DNA from: Planctomyces sp. SH-PL14
Lineage (GTDB): Bacteria; Planctomycetota; Planctomycetia; Planctomycetales; Planctomycetaceae
Assembly: GCF_001610835.1 (NCBI RefSeq)
Contig: NZ_CP011270.1
Coordinates: 4,110,001-4,174,000 of the forward strand
DNA length: 64,000 nucleotides
Direction of reading: 5' to 3'
Numbering within the stretch: the first letter of the stretch is position 1; every line of letters begins with the position of its first letter. Below are positions 53,226 through 60,171 of this stretch, one piece after another. The notes under the pieces are model-generated. The model was given only the letters and a program-made list of their open reading frames with translations. It did not search any database and was not told where the DNA came from. The position numbers and the translations under genes are program-made.

Positions 53226-53717
53226 ATGTCGTTCAAGTGCGAGACAGCTCTCGTGGCTCGTTGGCGGCTGCGCTCCCTTTGGATGTTGTGCTTTACCGTC
53301 GCATTGACGGCCCCGGGATGCGGCGGCAGCTCCGGCAAGAAGATTGACCGCCAGTCCATTTCAGGGAGCGTGACGCTCGACGGCGCACCGCTGGATCAGG
53401 GGACGATCCGCTTCGAGCCGATGAGCGACGTGAAGGAAAAGACCGCGGCGGGCAGTCTCATTCAGGCGGGACGCTATGCGATTTCCGCCGCCGAAGGACT
53501 CCCCCCCGGCAAGTACATCGTCTCGATCTCGGCCGTTGAGGGGGCCGCTTCGACGCCGGCCGCCGATCCCCAGGACGCGATGAACGCGGCGGCGAAGGAA
53601 ACCCCCAAAGCGGATCGCATTCCCGCGAAGTACAACAAGAACTCGGAACTCGTCGTCGAGATCAAGAGCGGATCGAATCAACACGACTTTCCGCTGACAT
53701 TGATGCAGCCCAAGTAG
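53226..53717 (+). CDS. Lipoprotein with carboxypeptidase-regulatory-like beta domain
   Basis: A 163-residue lipoprotein from the ATG at 53226. A signal (RSLWMLCFTVALTAPGC, lipidation at the Cys of APGC) is followed by SGSVTLDGAPLDQGTIRFEP and LPPGKYIVSISA, the transthyretin-like fold widely found in planctomycete lipoproteins, then a Pro/Lys-rich segment (PKADRIPAKYNKNSELVVEI). Such lipoproteins are usually encoded right beside DUF1559 genes, as here (65 bases before the next gene). Both are probably co-transcribed and act at the envelope. Function unknown. Confidence 0.85.
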   Translation: MSFKCETALVARWRLRSLWMLCFTVALTAPGCGGSSGKKIDRQSISGSVTLDGAPLDQGTIRFEPMSDVKEKTAAGSLIQAGRYAISAAEGLPPGKYIVSISAVEGAASTPAADPQDAMNAAAKETPKADRIPAKYNKNSELVVEIKSGSNQHDFPLTLMQPK

Positions 53718-53782
53718 TCCGGAGCGCTCGCCGGATCATCTCGTCATCTCACTTCTTCTTTCGTCACTGCAAGGCGTCTGTC

Positions 53783-54718
53783 ATGGCCACTCTCCGACGG
53801 CACGGGTTTACGCTGATTGAGCTTCTTGTCGTGATCGCCATCATCGCGGTCCTCGTGGCGATCCTCCTCCCCGCCGTTCAGCAGGCGCGAGAGGCGGCGC
53901 GGCGGAGCCAGTGCACCAACAACATGAAGCAGTTGGGCATCGCGATGCACAACTACCACGAGACGATGGGATCGCTCCCTATCGGCGCCGGGGGCGGCTT
54001 GGTTGCGCTGCCCGCCTCAGGGACTGTCGACGCGAGCCAGAGCGGTTATGTCTGGCTGCGGGCGATCCTTCCCTATATCGACCAGACCGCCAGTTACAAC
54101 ATGTGGGACGAGCGGTATCAGTACGCCGTCGGAAACAACAACAAGGTGATCCAGTCGCCGATTCCCGGGATGCGATGTCCCAGCGATACGGCCACGCAGC
54201 CTTGGAACAACACGCCGAACTACAACTACGCCGTCAACCTCGGGAACACGACCTACAACCGGACGAACCCGTTCAATGGCGTCGCTTTCGGGCAGTCGCC
54301 GTTTGACGCCACCACGGCGGCGGCGGTCCGATCCTACAAGTTTTCCGACATGGGGGACGGCGTTTCCAATGTCCTGCTGCTCGGGGAGATCCGCCAGGGA
54401 CAGAACGGAACAGACCTTCGCGGCCTGATCTGGTATGTCCCTCACGTCGGCTTCACGGCCCACAATCCTCCCAATACGTCCGTCCCTGACCGGCTCAACG
54501 CGGGCTTCTGCGTCGCCGCCAACTCGGCCATTCAGCTCCCCTGTGCGGGCACGGATACGAACAACCCCACGATGTTCTCCGCCCGCAGCCGGCACGTCGG
54601 CGGGGTCAATGTTGTCCTCGGCGACGGCTCGGTTCGATTCGTTTCCGATGCCGTGAACCTCCAGACCTGGCGCGATCTGAGCACGATGTTCGACGGACGG
54701 GCCCTCGGCGAGTTCTAA
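53783..54718 (+). CDS. DUF1559 pseudopilin-like protein
   Basis: A 311-residue protein with the pilin-type N-terminus RRHGFTLIELLVVIAIIAVL, followed by LLPAVQQAREAARRSQCTNN and MHNYHETMGSLP. The C-terminal family motif is ARSRHVGGVNVVLGDGSVRF. The prepilin cleavage site is HG|FTLIE. It is the downstream partner of the small lipoprotein gene. Its first 50 residues are nearly identical to those of the DUF1559 protein at 44.5 kb, while the globular part differs. Confidence 0.94.
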   Translation: MATLRRHGFTLIELLVVIAIIAVLVAILLPAVQQAREAARRSQCTNNMKQLGIAMHNYHETMGSLPIGAGGGLVALPASGTVDASQSGYVWLRAILPYIDQTASYNMWDERYQYAVGNNNKVIQSPIPGMRCPSDTATQPWNNTPNYNYAVNLGNTTYNRTNPFNGVAFGQSPFDATTAAAVRSYKFSDMGDGVSNVLLLGEIRQGQNGTDLRGLIWYVPHVGFTAHNPPNTSVPDRLNAGFCVAANSAIQLPCAGTDTNNPTMFSARSRHVGGVNVVLGDGSVRFVSDAVNLQTWRDLSTMFDGRALGEF

Positions 54719-54829
54719 GGTGCCGGGACGGGCAAACGAGGCTGGCCGCATGGAGCCGGCCTTGTTCCCGGAAGTCCCGGAGCCTCTGGCCCAGGTGATC
54801 GAGCGGGACTCGCGTTGCAGGCATCTCTG

Positions 54830-57733
54830 ATGTGCTCTCGCTCTCGAAACCGCGGTGCGCTCCTGTGCATCGCGGTTTGCGTTTTGTCGCTGAGCCATTG
54901 CGGTCGCCCCTCCCGCCCGATGTCGCTCGACGAGATCCGGGCCGCCGTGGCTCGTGGCGACACGCGCGCTGCCGACGATGGCCTCGAACAGCTCCTGGCC
55001 CGGACCCCGGCTGATGCAGACGCCCGCCTCCTGGCCGCCAGGATGGCCGCCGCCCGCGGGTCGGCGGAGCGGTGCCGCGAACATCTGCAGCGCCTGCCGG
55101 ATCGTCCCCCCGCGGAACAGGCCCCGCTGCTGACGGCGCTGGCGGCCGACCTGATTCCGCAGGGAGCCCTGACGGCCGCCGAAGCGGCGCTGACACGTGC
55201 GGTCGCGGCCGATCCCGCCTCCCTCCAGGCTCACGCCGATCTGGCGTACATCCTGGGGGTCGAAGGCCGCTGTTTCGAGGCGGCTCCGCACCTGCTCGCG
55301 GCGGTGCGCGGGGGAACCTACACGCCGCATCACCTCGTCCTGCTGGGAGCCAGCGATCCGGTCATTGACGATCCGGCACTCGTCGAGCGTTGCCTGAAGG
55401 CCTTCCCCCAGGATCCTCTCCCGCGGCTCGGGCAGGCGCGAACCGATCTCCGGCGCGAGCGGCTCGAAGCCGCCCGGGACACTCTCCAGCAGATCGTGGC
55501 GGTCTCACCCGACTGCGGCGAAGCCCAGGGACAGCTCGGCCGGGCGCTCTTCGCGATGGGCGCCCCGGACTTCCCGTCCTGGAGCGTCCGTGTCCCGACC
55601 GCGGCGGAGTTTCATCCCGAAGTCTGGGTCGCCCGGGGTCTCTGGCTCCAGCAGCACGACACCTCCGAGGCGGCCGCCCGCTGCTTCTGGGAAGCGGTTC
55701 GTCGCGATTCCGAACATCGACTGGCGCTCGCTCATCTGGCGCAGACTCTCTCGGCCCTCGGCCGGGACCAGGACGCAGCGACGTTTCGCCTGCGATCGGA
55801 GCGATTGAGGGAGCTGGCCCAGGTCGTCGATGACCTGTACGAAAAGCCCGACACCTCAGACCTCCTGCGCTCGGCGATGCGGCTGACGGAAGAACTGGGG
55901 CGCGACTGGGAGGCGAAGGGGTGGGCCGAACTGGCCGCCCGTTCCGGAGCCGACTGGGCGGCTCCAGCCGTTCAAAGAATTTCGGCCCGGATCGCGCCTC
56001 ACATGGGACGCGTTGCGGAGGCGATGCTCCCCGCGGCTGCGGTCGACCTGTCTGGGTATCCCCTTCACGACTGGACCGCCGCGCCGTCCCGTGCTGTCGC
56101 CGAGGAGACCGGGGCGCCTCCGGACATCCGTTTCGTCGATCAGGCGACGAAGGCCGGGCTCATGATGGTCTACCGGTCGCGGGGCCCTCAGGACTCGGGC
56201 GAGATGCGGATGTACGAGACAACGGGCGGCGGCGTCGCCGTCCTCGACTACGACCGGGATGGACGCCCCGACCTGTACTTCACGCAAGGGGGAAGCCTGA
56301 TCGCTTCGGACCAGCCTCCGGAGATGACGGATCGCCTGTTTCGGCTGTCGGACCGTTCGGCGTTTGCCGACGTCACATCGAAGGCCGGCGTTCACGAGAC
56401 GTCCTACGGCCAGGGGGCCTCGGCCGGCGACGTCAACAACGACGGTTTTCCGGACCTGTATGTCGGCAACCTGGGAGGCAATCGACTGCTCGTCAGCAAC
56501 GGAGACGGAACGTTCGACGATGTCACGGCGGCTGCCGGATTGAGCGGTGCCCACTGGACAACGAGCTGCCTGATGGCGGACCTGAACGGTGACGGAAACC
56601 CTGACCTCTACGACGTCAACTACGTCACGCCGGAGGATGCCGTGCGGGCCACGTGCCGGCATGGCGAGGAACTGCGGTGGTGCAGTCCCAGCTCCTTCAC
56701 GGGCGATCCGGACGTTCTCTGGCTGAGCGACGGCGCCGGCGGATTCCGCGACGTCTCCAAAGAGGCGGGCATCGAAGTCCCCAACGGAAAGGGGCTCGGC
56801 ATCGTGGCGGCCGATCTCGACCGATCGGGCCGCCTGAGCCTCTTCGTCGCCAACGACGCGGTGCCAAACTTCTTCTTCCAGAACGCGACCGCCTCTTCGG
56901 GCGACACGCCGCGGTTCGTTGAAGCAGCCATGGAGACCGGACTCGCGCTGGACGCGGACGGCATGCCCCAGGCCTGCATGGGGATCGCGTCCGGCGACCT
57001 GAACGAAGACCAGCTCCTCGATTTCTATGTGACCAACTTCTACGACGAGTCCAACACGGCGTACCTGCAGCAGTCCGGGGGCCTCTTCTCCGACGACACG
57101 CGGTCCACCGGGTTGCGGGAGCCCAGCCTGAAGATGCTGGGATTCGGAACGCAAGCGCTCGACGCCGACCTCGATGGCCGGCTGGACCTCGTCGTGACCA
57201 ATGGACACGTTCTGGATCTGTCGGCTTCGGGGACGCCGTTCGAGATGCCGTCGCAGCTGTTCTGGAACCGGGGCCGCGGCCGGTTCCTGGAACTCAGCCG
57301 GTCGGCCGGGGAAGACTTTGCCCGGCCGGTCCTTGGACGAGGCCTGGCCCGGGTCGACTGGAACGGCGACGGCGCGGACGACTTCGTTGTCTCCCACATT
57401 CACTCGCCGGCAGCTCTGATGACGAATGCGAACGCCACCGGAAACGGAAGTGTGGGGTTCCGGTTTGTCAGCACCGGCGGCGCGCGAGACGCCATCGGCG
57501 CGACGATCCAGCTGAAGGTCGGAGGACGCGTTCTCACGCGGCAGCTCACCGGGGGGGATGGTTACCAGTGCACGAATGAGCGGCAGATTCTCGTTGGTCT
57601 CGGCAAGCAGAACCGGGCGGAGGAGGTCACGGTCCGCTGGATGTCCGGCGCGACGCAGCACCTGGGAGAGGTGCGGAGCGGCCAGACTCTTCTGATCGTC
57701 GAGAACCAGGGGGCGTGGCCGATTCCACGCTGA
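54830..57733 (+). CDS. CRTAC1/UnbV family TPR and FG-GAP repeat lipoprotein
   Basis: A 967-residue protein from the ATG at 54830 (TTG 54815 is an alternative). A lipoprotein signal (RGALLCIAVCVLSLSHC) is followed by TPR-like helical repeats to about residue 420 (TRAVAADPASLQAHADLAYI, ARDTLQQIVAVSPDCGEAQG). A seven-bladed FG-GAP/VCBS region has repeated Asp-rich calcium loops (DYDRDGRPDLYF, DVNNDGFPDLYV, DLNGDGNPDLYD, DWNGDGADDFVV). The C-terminus is an ASPIC/UnbV domain (IGATIQLKVGGRVLTRQLTG, EVTVRWMSGATQ). This architecture is common in planctomycetes and thought to be surface-exposed; its function is unknown. Confidence 0.92.
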   Translation: MCSRSRNRGALLCIAVCVLSLSHCGRPSRPMSLDEIRAAVARGDTRAADDGLEQLLARTPADADARLLAARMAAARGSAERCREHLQRLPDRPPAEQAPLLTALAADLIPQGALTAAEAALTRAVAADPASLQAHADLAYILGVEGRCFEAAPHLLAAVRGGTYTPHHLVLLGASDPVIDDPALVERCLKAFPQDPLPRLGQARTDLRRERLEAARDTLQQIVAVSPDCGEAQGQLGRALFAMGAPDFPSWSVRVPTAAEFHPEVWVARGLWLQQHDTSEAAARCFWEAVRRDSEHRLALAHLAQTLSALGRDQDAATFRLRSERLRELAQVVDDLYEKPDTSDLLRSAMRLTEELGRDWEAKGWAELAARSGADWAAPAVQRISARIAPHMGRVAEAMLPAAAVDLSGYPLHDWTAAPSRAVAEETGAPPDIRFVDQATKAGLMMVYRSRGPQDSGEMRMYETTGGGVAVLDYDRDGRPDLYFTQGGSLIASDQPPEMTDRLFRLSDRSAFADVTSKAGVHETSYGQGASAGDVNNDGFPDLYVGNLGGNRLLVSNGDGTFDDVTAAAGLSGAHWTTSCLMADLNGDGNPDLYDVNYVTPEDAVRATCRHGEELRWCSPSSFTGDPDVLWLSDGAGGFRDVSKEAGIEVPNGKGLGIVAADLDRSGRLSLFVANDAVPNFFFQNATASSGDTPRFVEAAMETGLALDADGMPQACMGIASGDLNEDQLLDFYVTNFYDESNTAYLQQSGGLFSDDTRSTGLREPSLKMLGFGTQALDADLDGRLDLVVTNGHVLDLSASGTPFEMPSQLFWNRGRGRFLELSRSAGEDFARPVLGRGLARVDWNGDGADDFVVSHIHSPAALMTNANATGNGSVGFRFVSTGGARDAIGATIQLKVGGRVLTRQLTGGDGYQCTNERQILVGLGKQNRAEEVTVRWMSGATQHLGEVRSGQTLLIVENQGAWPIPR

Positions 57734-57779
57734 GATCCGAGCCCGCGCCTCGATGGGCGCTTCTGTCCAGAGGCTCGTG

Positions 57780-57812
57780 AAACACAGAGACACGAAGGAC
57801 ACAGCGACGCAG
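57780..57812 (+). repeat. Short CACAGAGACACGAAGGACAC phrase
   Basis: The sequence AACACAGAGACACGAAGGACAC, followed by AGCGACGCAGG, lies between the convergent CRTAC1 and GTPase genes. It is related to the ACACGAAGAAGGCACCAAGA phrase that forms the hairpin at 21488. Phrases of this style recur in intergenic DNA of many bacteria with unknown role. Confidence 0.45.
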
Positions 57813-57868
57813 GCTCGGATGAGTCCGCGCGAGCGTCTCCGAGAGGCGACGGGCCTTCGCCGGGCGCG

Positions 57869-58978
57869 TCACCGCGTCGGGACCTCCAGCCACGTCCGCC
57901 AGGCGGGATCGATCGGGAGAGGGAGCCCGGGTGGCGGGAGCGCGGGGACCAGTCGATCACGAAGTCGAGCCAGAAGGTTCGGCACGCCCTCTCCCGTTCG
58001 GGCCGAGATCCTCTCGACTTCATTGAGCCGATCCGCCGGCCAGCGGATTTCGAGGTCCGACTTGTTGCCGATCCGCAGGGCGGATCGAGGGAGTTCACGC
58101 CAGAGCTGTTCGTCTTCGGGGGTCGGCGGCTCGCTCAGATCGAACAGGCCGATCACGAGGTCGGCCGCGGCGATCGCCGAATGCGTCCGCTGGACTCCTT
58201 GGCACTCCAGCGGATCGGCGGTCTCGCGGAGGCCGGCGGTGTCGGAGAACCGGACCGGCCAGCCGTCGATAGCCGTCTCGTAGGTCACGACGTCTCGCGT
58301 TGTCCCCGCGACGGCGTGGACGATGGACCTCGCGAAGCCGGCGATGACGTTCATCAGGCTCGACTTCCCGGCGTTGGGCCGCCCGCAGAGGACGACATTC
58401 CAGGGCTCGGTCAGATGGCGGGCGAACGACTCCCAGGCTGCGATCTCGGCGAGTCGCGACTGCCGGCGGTTGGGATCGGCTTGCTGCCGGAACCGCTCGA
58501 TCTCGCGGGCCCACAGCTCCGCCTGGTCCACCAGAAGCAGAGCTGTCCGCTGTGTAGCGGCTCTCTGGAGGAGGGACTGACAGGCCGCGTCGACGGGCGA
58601 GTTCCAGAGCCATTCGGCCTGTGACGCGGGAACGACCTCGACCCCGATTGCGGCGAGGCTTTCGAGGATCCGGTCCACCGCGACGTTTCCGCCGTGGCAG
58701 TGGATCTCGAGCGAGTCCGGGCTCGTGCGGCAGACGACGACGTCCTCGCTCAAGAGAACCGCTTCGCTCGGCGAAGGGGTCTGCCAGTCTCCGTAGACGA
58801 TCGCGTCGAGTGTCTGTTCCGTGAGCGGTCGTCCGTTTCGGGGGCGGAAGAAGCCGGCGGCGTCGAGCCGGGCCAGGTCTCCGTCGTAGCGGATCGATGC
58901 GACCGCCCCGCGTCCCGGAGCGGTGAGGCAGCAGGCACGGGAGGCGTTGGGAGTCGAGTGTGGAACGTTGAGCGACAG
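57869..58978 (-). CDS. MnmE-related GTPase (TrmE N-domain plus G domain), start unclear
   Basis: The frame encodes a TrmE-type N-terminal domain (CCLTAPGRGAVASI at about 58865-58900, then LDAAGFFRPRNG, LEIHCHGGNVAV), a helical middle and a G domain (G1 GRPNAGKSS, GTTRDVV, DTAG, G4 NKSD). It lacks the C-terminal CxGK of true tRNA-modifying MnmE, so it is a paralogue. No ATG, GTG or TTG occurs between the upstream in-frame stop (59054-59056) and TTG 58753, which would delete the conserved N-domain. CTG 58978 is used here as a provisional start. The frame is the same as that of the DUF721 gene ending at 59054, 75 bases upstream. Confidence 0.7.
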   Translation of the reverse strand: MSLNVPHSTPNASRACCLTAPGRGAVASIRYDGDLARLDAAGFFRPRNGRPLTEQTLDAIVYGDWQTPSPSEAVLLSEDVVVCRTSPDSLEIHCHGGNVAVDRILESLAAIGVEVVPASQAEWLWNSPVDAACQSLLQRAATQRTALLLVDQAELWAREIERFRQQADPNRRQSRLAEIAAWESFARHLTEPWNVVLCGRPNAGKSSLMNVIAGFARSIVHAVAGTTRDVVTYETAIDGWPVRFSDTAGLRETADPLECQGVQRTHSAIAAADLVIGLFDLSEPPTPEDEQLWRELPRSALRIGNKSDLEIRWPADRLNEVERISARTGEGVPNLLARLRDRLVPALPPPGLPLPIDPAWRTWLEVPTR

Positions 58979-59053
58979 ACGCGGGCCGAATGCTGAGGGC
59001 GGATGGAGCGGGGGTTCCGGGTCTTTGAACGCTAAACGCTCGACGGTCGGCCC

Positions 59054-59485
59054 TCAACGCTTCTTGAACTTGATGTCGCGGACTTTGAGGTGTGGGAAGT
59101 CGGTTTTGAGTTTGGCGAGGAGTTCGGTGCGGTGGAAGCCGACGAGTTCGCTGAGGAGGGCGGCGTTGGAGACGCCGACGTGGAGGACGCCGTTCTTGAT
59201 GGCGGTGGCGCGGGTTCCGCGGCTGAGTTCGGGGCCGGCGACGGTTTGCCAGGCTTCCTGGAGTTGGCGGTCGCCCTGGATGCGGCCGTAGCCGCGGAGG
59301 GCGAAGAGGCGGGTGAGGATCGCCCCGATGTCCTGCGGTGGCGGGGACGGAGGGGGGGCGGGTCGTTCGGCGGCGGGGGTGGTTGGCGGGGCATGCCGGT
59401 TCCGGGGAGGGACATGGTCATTGGACGCCGGTGAAGTCGAGTCCGCAACCCCAACGTCCTGGCCGGACGGACTCCCATAGCTCAA
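59054..59485 (-). CDS. DUF721 (DciA-like) protein, start inside element R9
   Basis: The conserved DUF721 part is clear: DIGAILTRLFALRGYGRIQG, LQEAWQTVAGPELSRGTRAT, GVLHVGVSNAALLSELVGFH, LKVRDIKFKKR. DciA-like DUF721 proteins help load the replicative helicase in bacteria lacking DnaC. The N-terminal Pro-rich linker has no in-frame ATG, GTG or TTG. The only candidates (TTG 59485, TTG 59491, GTG 59545) all lie within the flanking repeat element R9. TTG 59485 is given here, 143 residues. The gene is upstream of and in frame with the GTPase gene. Confidence 0.75.
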   Translation of the reverse strand: MSYGSPSGQDVGVADSTSPASNDHVPPRNRHAPPTTPAAERPAPPPSPPPQDIGAILTRLFALRGYGRIQGDRQLQEAWQTVAGPELSRGTRATAIKNGVLHVGVSNAALLSELVGFHRTELLAKLKTDFPHLKVRDIKFKKR

Positions 59486-59787
59486 ACCCAACGTGCTACG
59501 GCCGCTGGGGTCAAGGGGGCCACGCCCCCTTGCCGCCGGAGGCACTTTCGATGAGGAACCGTCGTAAACAACGGATGTCCCCTTTGTGGAGCCGGGGTAG
59601 AGAACTCACCGCTCGCCCTGGAATCCCCGCGGGTTGGTGATGGGGCATCCGGCATGTGGTCCGCGCTTGGACACGCCTTCCTTCAGGCATCTCTCGACGG
59701 CCAGGCCTCCGGCGGGCAAAGGGCCAGAAACACAACACAGGCCCCTTGCATCCCCCACCAGGGGTACCCCCTGGACCCCGGTTGGGC
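59446..59787 (-). repeat. Intergenic structured element, copy R9 with loop cassette, fused to a gene start
   Basis: Reverse-oriented copy. The right hairpin is canonical (CAAGGGGGC-CAC-GCCCCCTTG, 59512-59532). The left hairpin (59716-59749) has the stem GCAAAGGGCC / GGCCCCTTGC with the loop AGAAACACAACACA, the reverse complement of the R7-type cassette. The B end abuts the 5' end of the DUF721 gene rather than a stop codon, unlike the other copies. The remaining gap to 59960 presumably holds the kdp promoter; no clear regulator site was seen. Confidence 0.9.
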
Positions 59788-59960
59788 TTTCATCTCGCGA
59801 GAAAACGCCGCCGCAGGTCCCGCCGCTACCACGGCTTACAGCGTCCTGATGCTTTCCTTACGCACCCCATCGCAGTCCTGACAGCATCCTTGCGCGGTCA
59901 GTCTTAGCATTCCGCCGATGACTTTGACCGACCCCGTTCTCCACCCCCAAGAATCCCTCA

Positions 59961-60041
59961 ATGGACCTCCTCTATCTGGCGCTGACCTGCGGCTTCTTCC
60001 TCCTCACCGGCGGCCTCGTCATAGCCCTCGGGAAGCTCTGA
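59961..60041 (+). CDS. Tiny membrane protein at the head of the kdp operon
   Basis: A 26-residue frame (MDLLYLALTCGFFLLTGGLV then IALGKL), one membrane helix, ATG 59961 to TGA 60041. Similar very short one-helix proteins precede kdpF in many genomes, but have no assigned name. It is 37 bases upstream of kdpF. Too short for standard gene callers. Confidence 0.7.
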   Translation: MDLLYLALTCGFFLLTGGLVIALGKL

Positions 60042-60078
60042 AGCCCCCCTCTCCTCCCGTTTCCACGGAGCCGCTGTG

Positions 60079-60171
60079 ATGTCCCCCCTCTATCTGATCA
60101 GTGTCGTGCTGGCGGTCGGCCTGATGGCCTACCTGCTCTTTGCGCTGCTCTTCCCGGAGCGTTTCTCGTGA
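60079..60171 (+). CDS. kdpF: K+-transporting ATPase small subunit KdpF
   Basis: A 30-residue single-helix protein (MSPLYLISVVLAVGLMAYLL then FALLFPERFS) from ATG 60079. The ending LFALLFPERF is the KdpF hallmark. KdpF stabilises the KdpABC complex in the membrane. Its TGA overlaps the GTG start of kdpA (GTGA, 60168-60171). Confidence 0.88.
   Translation: MSPLYLISVVLAVGLMAYLLFALLFPERFS

Noticed and set aside
8247-59787. Open frames crossing the R1-R9 elements, with peptides such as GGNAPLPAGGLAVERCLKE recurring in several copies
   Set aside because: The same peptides appear in different frames and strands with indels between copies, end without conserved stops, and follow hairpin sequence. 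They are a by-product of the repeat, not a protein family.
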